From Bradysia coprophila (taxonomy: Eukaryota > Arthropoda > Insecta > Diptera > Sciaridae), in the NCBI RefSeq assembly GCF_014529535.1, contig NW_023503372.1, positions 2,393,772-2,457,771 of the forward strand: 64,000 nucleotides of DNA. The letters run 5' to 3'. A program made the translations under genes and the position numbers. This document shows, piece after piece, positions 35,346-47,176 of the stretch (its first letter is position 1; the number at the start of each line of letters is the position of its first letter). The notes beneath the pieces are model-generated. The model saw nothing but the letters and a program-made list of their open reading frames with translations, had not been told where the DNA came from and made no database searches.

Positions 35346-36651
35346 ATGAACTACAAATCATTACCACCACTTCTCACATTGGTAGGAATTGTAACAGGTA
35401 ATACTGCAGAGTATAGAGCTAAATAACTAAACATAACCGAATCATTCTTCTTCCAGTTTGTCAGGCTGTTAAAGTGACAAACATAAAAGTTCCTGCTGCA
35501 TTCACCATAGACAAAGCGAGAAATGAGACTGACATTCTCATATTAGACTGCGACTATGATTTTTTCCAGAATGAAAGTGGGTTTGTGCTGAAATGGCTAT
35601 TTAATGACCAACAAATCTATCAATGGATTCCCAATCAAAAGCCATCAGCACTGGTAAGAAAGTACATTGTGTGTAGTATAGGAATTATATCCCATATTTA
35701 CGTCCAGCTTAGAATGATAAACTAAGAACTTTAGTTGATGTATCACGATTAAATTAAGCTTCTCTGACCAAATTGGACATTTTTGTTAAACTTAATGAAG
35801 TAAAAGATTTGCAATCCGTCTGTAAAATGTAAATAGAAGGAACTGATACATTCGATAAGATCTTTTAGGGGTCTCAGACAATTTAAAAAAAAATCCCGTT
35901 TTAGCCACTGATGAAAGGACTGGTAAATCTAACGTATGAGGCTTCGCCAGAACCATTTTTCAAGCACAAATCTCTTTGGATTACGAAAACATCGTGGAAT
36001 TTAACTGGTGAATACACTTGCCATGTACAAACCTTTCAATCATCCGACAAAAAATCTGCTAGGCTGCAGGTCATCGGTGAGTTCATTTCCATTTGAACAT
36101 TAAGCAGAGACACTTGTTCGCACTTTGAGTTAAAAATAAATATTCTTCGATCACAGTCCCTGAAAGCAAGTTCGAGTTGAAACATAAAACAGACGACAGT
36201 GGTGTTGTGAACATTATGTGCAAAGTCAGCGACATTTTTCCCAAACCCGATTTAATAGTCGAGTGAGTATTGTTATCTGTAGACTAACGTTTTTAAGTTT
36301 TACCATGCGATAGTGCGATAAATTCCGATTTGTGCAGATTTAACGAGAACGATGTGTACCGAAAAGTGAGCGATATCGACATTCAAACTCAAAGAGATGA
36401 TGATGGTCTCTACACCGTTTTAGCTGAACGAAAAGTACAAATTTCGCAAATGCTGTGCCCGACCACCATTAGATGTACTCTAAGTTTATTAGGAACAAAT
36501 TATACACGACGCGTGGAGACGATTTTCTATGGTGAATAATTGAGTTGTATGCATTCCGATATGGTTTTAATATTAGGCAAAAAAAATCTTTTCAGACTCT
36601 AATGAACCGAATCTAGAGTCAGATGCAATTTGTGACACTCCTTCACCTTAA
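35346..36651 (+). CDS. Secreted immunoglobulin-domain protein (about 258 aa), Beat-like
   Basis: Six exons, all phases matching: 35346-35397, 35457-35653, 35905-36076, 36157-36262, 36338-36531, 36596-36651 (TAA). Exon 1 plus the start of exon 2 encode a signal peptide (KSLPPLLTLVGIVT...) ending near VCQA. Exons 2-3 form a V-type Ig domain: ILDCDYDFF, VLKWLFND (the core Trp), and GEYTCHVQ. Exons 4-5 give a second, weaker Ig-like unit (VVNIMCKVSDIFPKP ... DGLYTVLAERK, then RCTLSLLG). The arrangement, a Cys-x-Tyr-Asp B strand and KW motif, resembles Beaten-path-type surface/secreted proteins of insects. No transmembrane helix or GPI-type tail is visible, so it is probably secreted. If the last intron is retained, translation stops at 36539 (TAA), giving a slightly shorter form. 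AATAAA follows at 36736-36741. Function is inference. Confidence 0.8.
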
Positions 36652-36735
36652 ATGGCAAACGACTGCACGCCTACCACAAACACAATTTCCATTAAATGTG
36701 AAAACCATTGCATATTCATTGCATCTACGTCTCGC

Positions 36736-36741
36736 AATAAA
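36736..36741 (+). promoter_or_regulatory. Polyadenylation signal of the Ig-domain gene
   Basis: AATAAA 85 bp after the stop codon. Confidence 0.6.
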
Positions 36742-36879
36742 ATGGATGAACAATGTTTAATGGTTTGATTTACTTCATCAATTAGAGAGAAACGGCTATA
36801 TCAAGAGCACTAGAAAGAGGACCACAAAAACACTGTCTACAGTCCAACAACGCTACAAGCCTGAGTCTTGAGTTGACTT

Positions 36880-37190
36880 GAGTAACCAAACTTGCTCCTG
36901 TGAACGCTCCCATGAGAACATTGAACGTGAAAACTTTAGCAAGGGGTTTATTCTTGCCCTAATCCCCCCTTTTCGTTCTTCTTGATAATATTCAAGATAC
37001 ATCGGGCACACCGATTCCCCAACATTCCTCTTCACCTCCAACGCGATGCGAGGGGTGTATTCTGAACGTCATCAGTGTAGGACACACCATTTGGCCCACT
37101 GTTTTGACTTATATTGCATAGAGAAAACTCTTAGTAACTACCTCAACCACCGTCCCTTGACTTATTTGGTCGAACTAACTACTAAATTTG
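36880..37190. repeat. LTR-like dispersed repeat, copy 2 (sister 29090-29310)
   Basis: See copy 1; this copy carries about 90 bp of extra sequence in the middle. It begins just beyond the 3' end of the Ig-domain gene. Confidence 0.55.
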
Positions 37191-40100
37191 TGAATGTGAA
37201 AAGGGTATAGTACAATGTGAAATAATATAATGCCACAAGAAGAAAACAATTACCTGGTAACAAGCCGTTTTAATCTCACCTGATATCAAACTACTTACGA
37301 GCTTTTCTTTAATTTTCGCGAAACTTTAACCTTCATTTGGACACACTCTTCGTGATATGAACGAGGGTCTAGATCCTGCCATCTAGTCAATTTTGTTTGA
37401 CTCAATTGATATTGTGCTACTCATGCATTGGGATTGGAGAAGAGATAACTGACATGCAGAAGGCCGATAAGAACATCGACCGGTCACAAATGGACAAATA
37501 ATACCCGGTAATCAACCAACTCATGTTCTTCTCAGTGCAGTAGCAAGCGAATTAGAATTCTTAACTACTTATGCACATCATGATCATAGATTATGGCAAG
37601 CGCTTCAAATAGAAAAATATTTGTATAAAATGGTTTCTTACAGTGTTTTACAGTTGTGTGACACACTGTCGAATTTCAGTACCCTATTTAGAGTACCACA
37701 CATGCTTAAAGTGCGTTGATTATGGCTGTTATAGCTGATAATTGTTTTAAATCGTCCCTTAATTTGTATAGAGAAGGTTTCGGTAAAATATCGTCCCAGT
37801 AGTTACAACAGTTACGACAGTTACAGTTAATGTATTGAAACCGGAGTGATCAAAGCTACAGATCTGTAGTGTTGGTGCAGCTAGTTGAACGAATCGGTAA
37901 GGATTTGAGGCATCTTGAGTTCTAATATATTATCGGTATAGAAAGCGATGTAATCTGATCAGGTACGAATAAGTGTTTGATGAAAAGAACGACAATTTTC
38001 AAGCGACCGCATCATTTCAAATAATAAGAGCCAAACATTGTTGTTGCCTTTTTATATCTCATTTGTTTTTTTTGTTTATTTTTAAATACATCAATATAAT
38101 AATGGTATTGAATAATACAAGTAGTAACATTAAATATAGAATTTTAAATATTTCCATTTTGTTAACATAGATCTAAAAATTTAAAAGGAAGAAAAAGCGG
38201 AACTTGAGAATGTTTTCATTTTTATTATTTTTATTGTGTGTTTACCATTTGATTTGATTTTCTATTTCTATTCATATTATTTCTTAACTGTTTGCTTGTT
38301 GTGTACATTGGTTTATTGAGAAGCGAATAAACAATCAAAATAGATAACAAAAAAGGAAGGAAACCCAGTTTTTCCAATTTACCATTTTAAGTCAACACGA
38401 TGCGAAGTTGGACCTTATTATCGATTACTGCTTTTCGTCACGAAAGGGTTGTACCAAACTATAGTGCCTTAATAGTTATTCATAAAACAAGAATCGTATG
38501 GAGGTATTTTATCGACCTAGATGTCGATTGTCAACCCAAGGCGAAGCGGTTGTTGTACTAATTTTGGGTGAGATGATAATTTTTTCTTTCACATTCCTTT
38601 TTGGATATAATATTTGAACAAACGACTTTGCACAAAGTCGGCGTAAGTATCGAATTTGCTTACTGAATTGCTTAAAATATATGAAAATCAATTCAATACT
38701 GTCTTGAATACGAGGAGTAATATGCAAAGTCCAGCGGCTTCAATATGTCTGGGAATAATATTAAGCGTGAAAAGATATTTTCTCTTTGTAAATAGTTTTC
38801 TGATTTGATTGAAGCTCAGATTTATTATCATATGCTATCGATAAAGACGGCATAAAATACGGTAGAATACGCAATGAAGTACAAGATATTGTATCGAGCA
38901 TTTTGCGTCACTTTAAAATGAAAGAAGTAATAGATTTGACATCGCTGTACTCTAGACGATCTTTTACAAGTTTCTGATTGCATTAACACGGGCCTACAGT
39001 TCTAAAACTTTACGAAAGGAACTCAAACATTAAATCGAACATCTTCCAGATATTTTCTTGTAAATTCGATGCGGTACGGTGTTCGTTCAACTTCATTGTG
39101 TCAAATTGTTTATTCAACGTCATCGCAAAACGGAGGAATCTGCTTGAAGTCGAGTGCTAAGTAGCATTAGACCACAATTTTTAGAACAAATTATAAATTA
39201 ATTTTCTCCTCAAAAACGTCGAAACTAAAGAGCCTCGAATCGGCCTCGAACGACGTCAGAAGAATTGATTTGCAGGAGAAAGGAGTTGCTGTTCATTACG
39301 CTTTCGGAAAAAAATTCACTGAACAAATCGTAAATAGACCAGGTGGACGACTAGGTCAACTACTAAAATCTGTGGTCTGGTCCTTTGAAGATCAGACTCG
39401 AGATCAGTGTCGCTGCTGTCAAATTGTCACTTAAAATGGTACAAATGGAATACAATCAAAACAAAATGATTAGGAAGGTTAAATACTTGCGTAAATGTAA
39501 TTCAAAAATAAAAACGATCTGTGCAAGTAAAAAGTAAAACTCTTAAAAATAAAATTTAAGAAAAAAAAATTGTAAAAATAAAGGCACGTAAAATATTGAC
39601 TCGAGTGTATAGATAAATATGTGTTGCTGTTGTGGATTATATTTTCTTGTTTTTGTATACTGGATAATTGCTTATTAAATTGTTAATCATTTTCGTCTAT
39701 TAATTTTATTATTGAGAGATATTTTTGTTTCTTTATAATTCAAATATTATAGCCAGTGGTGAATCACAAAATAAATTTGATTTTCGGTAAGTATGTGTAT
39801 GTGATGTTTATTATAAATTGCAAACGTTTCCATTTTCTTTTTCAACTTATTTAACTTGACAAAAATCATACGGACAATTTTTGCTAAGATTCACTAGTCA
39901 AAACTGCTGTGTTATTTCGCTAGCTTCAAGCTTTTGATTGTTTTCTATTTTGTTAGTTTTAGTTGTGTGATTAATTTTTTCCTGTTTCGTGTGTGGTAAG
40001 AACAATTTTTTGTTGTTTAATACAGAATCTTTTACTTCATTAGATTTAACATACGTTTTTGCTATGTAAAAGAGCGCTATTGTTTACTATTGTTGGTGCT

Positions 40101-40724
40101 AGAATGTTTATATACCATCAGGGTTTCGTATCTTCTATAAATAAAAGAAGCGACAAAAGTAAAATTCTTATTTTGATCACGATGAAAACATGAGATTTTC
40201 TTACTAAGCTCAGTCAATTTTATAGGCGTCCATATCATTCCCATCTAATTGGTCTCGCAGAACGTTCTTTCAAAAAAATGTAGTAAATTTCATCTACATG
40301 TGAGAGCTTACATAACCCATGAAAGTTTTTGCGACCTGGAGCGATTTCTTACACTGCTAACTTAAAGGAATTGGTTCTGTTAGACAGAACTCAATGATAC
40401 TACAAAGTTTTCTCCATTTCAAGATATTTCGACGTAATTGTCTTTTTAATTTGCAAAATTAGATGTGATAGGATTTAAATCATTAAAAAGAAAAGACTCA
40501 CCGCAAAGGAAAACGTTTTTCCGGTGGCATAATTTGAAAAACCAAATTTTCCCTTAGAAGTAACACATTTTTGCATGCTTTAATGGTTTTACTTTTTCAA
40601 AAAAAGATTTTGGTTCAGAGAAATCATCAAAAAACGAATATTTTTGCGCACAAATGTAGGTTAAAAATTTGCCAAGGGGTGAGCGCTCTTAAGTAGATAT
40701 TTTTACAATCGCATCCTATCTAGT
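37191..40724. other. Intergenic, no gene seen
   Basis: AT-rich, frames short. A minus-oriented partial member of the CGGCTAGTCATCTG repeat family lies near 40025-40060 (TTTTACTTCATTAGATTTAACATAC). Confidence 0.5.
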
Positions 40725-40820
40725 AACGGCTAATCATCTGTTAAAGAGAACGACACCAACTGCCTTTATATATCGAAATGTATGTTAAAACTGGTGAAGT
40801 AAATGATTTTGCAACTATCT
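40725..40820 (+). repeat. Member of dispersed CGGCTARTCATCTG repeat family
   Basis: Starts AACGGCTAATCATCTG and ends TATGTTAAAACTGGTGAAGTAAATGATTTT. Full or partial relatives: 43292-43390, 58341-58455, and (reverse orientation) near 4191-4221 and 40025-40060. Confidence 0.65.
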
Positions 40821-41610
40821 GCTGCAAATACGTTGATCGAAAAATGTTAAAGATTTATGTGATACGTTTGCTAGTTTGTGAATGATTAAAATTCGTTCAA
40901 AAATAGCCAACACGAAAAATCTACCAAAGCAAATCAGGTGAAAAATAAAAACACAAACTCATGGAAGCGTACGTAGATTATCCGATTATATTAAAACAAA
41001 AACAAATTAAATTCCCGTTCATTATTGTGAGCTTAAAATTTAATTCAGTGGTCGTTTTATGTGGAATTAAATTAAAATAAAAGAAATCTAAACGAAAAAT
41101 ACTGATTTACTGCCAAGACTGTTTACTCCGGGTGGGCGACATTTCATTCGACTCACGGTGATATCCAACTTTCGTTATACAAAAATAAAAGACCTCCTAT
41201 GGAGAGTTGATTTTTTGTTTCGAATGTTGGGTAGCACATGCATATCAATGCTTTGAAATTGTATACCTCCCCAAATAGTACTCAGCCTTACTACTGCCAA
41301 TTTTAACACGAAACTCAAATTGTTTTCTTATTTCTTTTTACATTAGCTTACAGGTGGAACGTTTAACATTTACTCCATTTTCTTCTTCTTCTAACATTTA
41401 GACCTGATTTTTAATAAAGAAAACTAAAAATATTTATGGGATTAAACATCGAATTTTTCTCCTCCATCTAGTCCTTCATTTTTTTTTCTTCATTTATATA
41501 AAAAATAATTATATTATTATATATGCAATGCATCACAGGCGTCTAAAAACTAGTTTCTAGTTATTCATTTTGTTTATTTTTTATTTTACTTTTTTTTCAT
41601 ATAGACCAAG

Positions 41611-42339
41611 GGTGCATATCAATCCCTCATAAAATAACGCGGTTTGAAACATATGACGTATTTATTAGACTTCCGGATAAGAAAAATACTTGTTCTTGCG
41701 ACTGTTTATATATGACCGCTGGTAGAACTGAAGCTTGGGAATCCAGCGCCTATTATCGAGCATTGAAATTCTTACAATTCTCGAATTTTCTGGAAAAGTA
41801 ATCTCGAGAATTTCAATAATCTATTTTGGTTATGAAAATGTTTTACATCGAAAAGGATCATCATCCTTTTTTCGGCTCATGCAGAATGTAATAGTTATTT
41901 ATTCCAGACAGCATCATAATATGCAAAATTGACAAACTTTTGATGCCTCTGAGGCATAAAACGTTGTATGAATCTCGGTGCAAAGCACTTAATTAGGCTC
42001 ACGATGTGTATTTATGATGTGATAATAACACATCTAGAGCCTAATAAAGTACTTTGCACTCGATGTCATAAATAACTATTACGCCACCAGTAGTTATAGT
42101 ATTTTTCCTAACTAGTGTTGAAATATCGCGTATTTTCTACATCATTTAGGAAAAACGTTGTTCCTAACTTATGCTGAAAGGGCTTTTAGCGAATTCTATT
42201 TCTCGGGTCGTGCTGGAAACCTCTAATTCACTAAAAAAAAGCCCTTTAACATACGTTAGATTGTAGGACAAAATATTTCTCAGCATAATAACATCGGCAT
42301 TGTTTCAAGCCGCGGCCTTATGAGGGACTTATAGGCACC
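41611..42339. mobile_element. Foldback-type element, about 0.73 kb, long imperfect inverted ends
   Basis: Left end GGTGCATATCAATCCCTCAT through GCGGTTTGAAAC (41611-41650) pairs with right end GTTTCAAGCCGCGG through ATAGGCACC (42302-42339). Inside are further nested inverted repeats: GCAAAGCACTTAATTAGGCTC with GAGCCTAATAAAGTACTTTGC (about 41981-42060), AATAGTTATTTAT with ATAAATAACTATT, and AAAGGGCTTTTAG with CTAAAAAAAAGCCCTTT. There is no transposase frame. Confidence 0.75.
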
Positions 42340-43057
42340 GTACACGGGCTCTCGGTCGAATATTTTTATTTATTTTTTATTGTATAATCATTCACTTTCT
42401 TATATTATTATTATTTATGAAAATGATTTGTTTTTAGTACGTTTTTGTTACCGTAGAATTTCAATAATGTTTTTAAAACTTCATGATTGTGTTCAATTAT
42501 AACGAGAAAAAAATATTTTTTTTCTTCTTTTTTTTAGTTAGTTGACTTTGTTTAACAATCAAAATAAATTTAAAAAAATTTCTAAAATAGATAAAAACTT
42601 TCTTTCTCTTTTATTAATTTATAAATTAGTTAATTTAAAATCTTATAATTTAATGAATAAAAAAAAGGAACAAACTGTAGGTAATGTTCAAATATATGAA
42701 AATATTTTCAGAAAAATTCAAAAAATTCTTCTCTTTTCTAAAATAAACTCAACAAGGAAAATTTATGGTTTGTCCCTCTATTTGAAATATGTTTGTCCGT
42801 CACAGTACTGTGCAATTTCAATCAAATTTTAGTTCAATTTTTCATTTTTTTTGGATTTGTTTGTTTGTAGAAGCTAGACTTTACAGTTCACGAGCAACAG
42901 AAGCACTCAAGCTAAGTCAAATACCTATTTCCCTATCCAAATTTGCCAATGAGTAAAATTTGTAACAAAAAATGTCAAAATTATCAACTCGTGGCGAAGA
43001 CGAGTGGTCTTCTAGTCATCGTGTGCATTAAATAAATTTATGAAATTTATCATTCCC
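42340..43057. other. Intergenic, no gene seen
   Basis: Very AT-rich. A 96-codon open frame at 42542-42832 is mostly Lys/Asn/Leu/Ile from A/T runs and is not a convincing gene. Confidence 0.5.
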
Positions 43058-43178
43058 GAGGGGGAAACCACTTTGATTAACGAAAAATGTTACGATTAAC
43101 ATAGTTCATCACTTGTTTATCACTTCATTAATATTTCGTCAATCTTGCTATTGTTAACAATCCAAACGGTTTCCCCTC
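43058..43178. mobile_element. Small MITE with GAGGGGGAAACC ends
   Basis: Left end GAGGGGGAAACCACTTTGATTAAC pairs with right end GTTAACAATCCAAACGGTTTCCCCTC with a few mismatches; about 120 bp, non-coding. Confidence 0.6.
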
Positions 43179-43291
43179 TAGATTAAGACAGAGTGATTAA
43201 ATTCATTCATGCACCACGTGCACGTATCTGATAGAAATTAAATTCGAAGTTGAGAGTTGATATTGTTAATCAGGCCAACATCATATAAAAA

Positions 43292-43390
43292 CAGCGGCTA
43301 GTCATCTGCTATCGACAATGACAACGAGACTCTGGCTTTTGTGCTCTCTTATAGCGAGATGTAGATTGAAATATTGAAGTAATAGACTTT
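43292..43390 (+). repeat. Member of dispersed CGGCTARTCATCTG repeat family
   Basis: Begins GCGGCTAGTCATCTGCTATCG, the best match to the 58341 copy (CGGCTAGTCATCTGATATCG); the 3' half is more diverged (ATTGAAGTAATAGA). Confidence 0.55.
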
Positions 43391-44315
43391 CTATCAAACA
43401 CCAGGATATACAATTGAAGTAACAGATTTAATTACCTTTAGCCCAACGTATTCGTATATTCGAACAAATACCAATTTTTTAAAATCCTGACAAAATTACG
43501 GGGCCAATGTCTTAGTCCTCCGGACCATTTTATCCCATTGACACATGAATCTTAGGCTCTTCCTGTAACATGGGCATTCAAGGACAAGATGTCAACAGGT
43601 CTAAATTGACCTGGCCTGGCCAAAATTGGAAGAAATAATCCAATATATCATTCAGTTGGTCAAGGAACTATATTGCAGAGTCGACGCGATATTTTAGGCG
43701 GGATGTCTAGGCTTTTGAGACAAGGACCGCTTATGAAACGGAAATGACTGGCTACTGTGCTAAGAATTATTTTTTGGCCGATTGTTTCCGTGAAGACGAA
43801 CCACATATTTCCCGTAGAGGCAACCAAACATTTCATTAGAAAACTCAACGTCTAGGAGGTTGAATTCAATTTGCGTAGCTTGTTTCACAAACGGCAAAAT
43901 GAACAACTAAAATGCAACCCGTGGCATAGAAAATGCGTCCAAATTTAACGACAAACCAACAAAATTTCCGTTCAAATCTTTGAAACAAAATTTTGTCCTA
44001 AAATGTAACAAGTAATGTGATCGTCTGTCTCCTCCTCTTTTCCATCTTTTATTTAGTTTTCAGTGTAAAAAGTACGTCGTTTCTAAATACTAAATGTTTT
44101 CTTTTTTGTCTGTGCTAAGTTTCACGCGTAAACCACACACATACACAGCTTTGTACATTTCTAATTTGTATTGCTTATTGTGCCTGAAGGATCCATTATA
44201 TGGATGAAACGAGTGCACATGTAAAAAAAATGATTTTTTTTCTTGAAATGCCCTGTTTAGTGTGCTAAGCACAATTTCCCCAACGTTAACTTTTGTCGCA
44301 AATGAAATATTTGAT
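43391..44315. other. Intergenic and Mnn1 3' flank
   Basis: No gene seen. The last few hundred bases are the 3' UTR of the minus-strand menin gene. Confidence 0.5.
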
Positions 44316-46864
44316 TTACTGACGACGGCTACGTTTGGCTGAATTTAACGAGCCAGACACCGAACTCGATCGACCCTTTTTGCCACCTACCTGCGTTTGT
44401 GACTGTGCGGTCACTTGCAATGAAATCGCCTGTGTGTTAAGTTTTTCGGCCAATAGCAGATCTTTGATTCCTTTCATTTTACGGCTGTACAGGGTAATTG
44501 TCGGCCGTTTCGGTAGTATTACATCTTCCGGTGGCTCATACACGGGTGCCGATATTTCAGTGGATAATTGTGGTGTCGCAATGTCCTTCTCTTTAAGCCG
44601 TTTCTGATCGGACGTTTCGCCAGCCTTTGCGTCGACTTCTTCCTTCACGCTAATACTTTTCTCATCGCCAGTTGATGGTTTCACATCGATTTGCTGCTGT
44701 TCGGCGAACGGTTGTCCACCGCCTTGTAGTAGAAAGTCAGGATTCAAAATTTTTTCACCGCAGGCTGCAGTTAGTGCCTCTAACGTTGATATGACTGACT
44801 CATTTGTGGACTTTTCTTCGGGCTTATCAATCGTATCAGTAGCTATGTTGTTGTTACTTTCGCCTTCGGTTTGCTTCGATACATCCTCGTCGTCCCTGCC
44901 ACAATTTATTATCACTTGAGATCTTATATCCGCATCGAATCGACCAATCGTTGTGACTAAGGGCTTCGCCCAGCCAATGTGAAGGATATTCGTGTGACTG
45001 CCCTCTTCCCATTGGCATACACCATCGTAAAACCTCAAATAGATACGAAAATTAACGTTTTAGTGTGTTATGAGGTATGGAAGACTCAGTATGAGGCTCT
45101 AAAACTCCTTCACAAAAAGCACAGCTCTGAGTGAACGGCTGCAAAACAACTCAAAACTCTTACCTCAAAAGATTAGCAAAGCATTGCGGATCGCGCAAAA
45201 CACTTTTCGCTGAATGTCCGGAGCTTTCGGTTTTCATAATTAGCGGAATTAGCTCGTTGGCGATGTCCAAGAATTCTTTATAAATTTCTTCGTCGTCGCG
45301 TGAATAGTTGTAGAGTCGAATCACGTCACCAGCGTCGGCCCAAGCGCTGAACGCATCCTTGTACATGTTCTGACGATAGTAATAGCCACCCTGGTAAGTG
45401 TATGGATAAACATGATGATTCTTGTAGTAGGTCCTCGACGCTTTCACTGATTGTTCGTACAGTTCTTTGCAGCTGGGGCGATCCGGTGTCGGTGATACCT
45501 CTTCCAGTTCGCCTAAAGCACCTGTACAAGAAAGGAATCGGAATTCACAGAAGGTTTCGAATCAGAGATTCCGAGTCGAAATTTGAAATTCACTTACCTA
45601 GTCCCATTGGATACTTCTGTAGATGTTTCATGTCATACAGCAGCCAGAGTAACTGTTGTTGAAGATCTGCCACCTCTAAGCAAGCACTGGTCATATTCAA
45701 CGATGGATTGATAGACGATACAATTGCAGCCACTTCCATGTTTCTATCACAAATTACTGGATTCCCCGACAGATATAGCCACGAATGTGATTCGTATCCA
45801 GCAGTAACCGGCTGGCCACGTTTGTCCTCCGTACCTTTTCCATGCCATGTCACTTCAACTGTGTCCAGTCCAGTCTTTCCGAAAACCACCCACGCATGAT
45901 CTTCGGACAGTGCCAAATGAACATCAATGTATCCTAAACATTGACAACCAGCAACTGGAACAAACAGACATTCCAATGAGAATTTCATTTCTAATTCGAA
46001 AAATATTTCAAAACTGAATCCGTACCAACTGCTAGTGCGACACCGAAACAATCCAATTTACTTCCAGCGAGATAACTGTAGAGGCTTTGCAGATGAGCTC
46101 GGTCCTTGTACGTACTTCGAATCAACGAATTCCAGATCACATCAGACACTCGTTTGATGAGCTGTAAGTACGAATTGTGGAATCAATTCGTGGTGTCATT
46201 GATATTGACTCAGGTCTGTCTCCAAATGTATCGCCGTGCGTGTACACACAACACAAACTTGGGCAAACAAAGCTGAATCGAACATTACCTCTCGCGTGGC
46301 ATAATTCGTTTTGTGCGGCTCCTTATTCTTTTCCACCACCGACAGAATTGTTTTGAATTTGCTGTACAATTCACTGATGACGTCAAATTGGATGTCAATC
46401 ACTTCGCCAGCTAGTGATGTGGATGTGGACTCCACACATTTGCTGGTAAGTGTGTTTTCGATCATACCTATTGCATAGAAATCGGAAATTTGGGGATGAT
46501 TAATACGATGAGTCATCGGAAACTACTCATGACAGTGGAAGGATTTCACCTAGCATTATAGAATGACAAAAAAGTTTTTCATTTGAACGCGAATTGCATC
46601 AATTACTAAATTATTGAACCACAAAAGCGACTACGTGTTGAAAGCCGGTTCGGCGTAAAACATTCAAAATCGACCAATTCTTCATTGAAATGCCAATTCT
46701 AATACAAGTAAACGAGCAGTAAATACAAGAAACAAACCTGTAGTGATGGAAATAAGCGCCAAATCGGGAACATCGGATTCCATCTGTTTGCGAACCAATT
46801 CCAAAACATCTTTTGTACTTTTCAATGGGAACGACTTTTGAACATCACTACGTAATGCCGCCAT
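44316..46864 (-). CDS. Mnn1: Menin (MEN1 orthologue)
   Basis: Six exons on the minus strand, all phases matching: 46864-46738, 46467-46289, 46161-46026, 45954-45598, 45521-45164, 45033-44316 (TAA at 44318-44316); 624 residues against 610 in human. Strongly conserved blocks include [58 protein letters not shown], a tetratricopeptide-like [41 protein letters not shown] and the C-terminal [11 protein letters not shown] and LQVTAQSQ. A low-complexity insert (about residues 420-560) separates the core from the C-terminal block, as usual for insects; the tail KRSRRQ is a likely nuclear localisation signal. Family knowledge: menin is a scaffold of MLL/Trithorax H3K4 methyltransferase complexes and also binds JunD and LEDGF-type partners. 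The ATG at 46864 is the first in frame after upstream AT-rich sequence. Confidence 0.96.
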
Positions 46865-47176
46865 TAAGACTGTTAATCCGTTTATCAAGTGTTACAATTT
46901 TGCTGCCTCTTCGATGGAAACTTTTAATACAACCGAATGATAAAAACCGATGCGACGCAAATTTTTTTTATTTTTATTAAATGACATTTGACCTTGTCGA
47001 GTTCGGTTGCGTTCACATTATTATTTCGTGGAAAACCACGTGTACACATGGTAACACCAAAAATAATTTTGCAAGAGTGACACATGAATGTCATTTTCAG
47101 TCAATGAAAAGCCGCAAAAAAGTAAACAAAAAGGCAAACGACTTGTTGACTCAAAAGAACTGTTTTTTAAAGCAGA
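46865..47176. promoter_or_regulatory. Divergent promoter between Mnn1 and WDR83
   Basis: Only 312 bp separate the two start codons, which point away from each other, so both promoters must be here unless upstream exons exist. No TATA box is obvious; includes a small palindrome CGTGGAAAACCACG near 47026. Confidence 0.6.
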
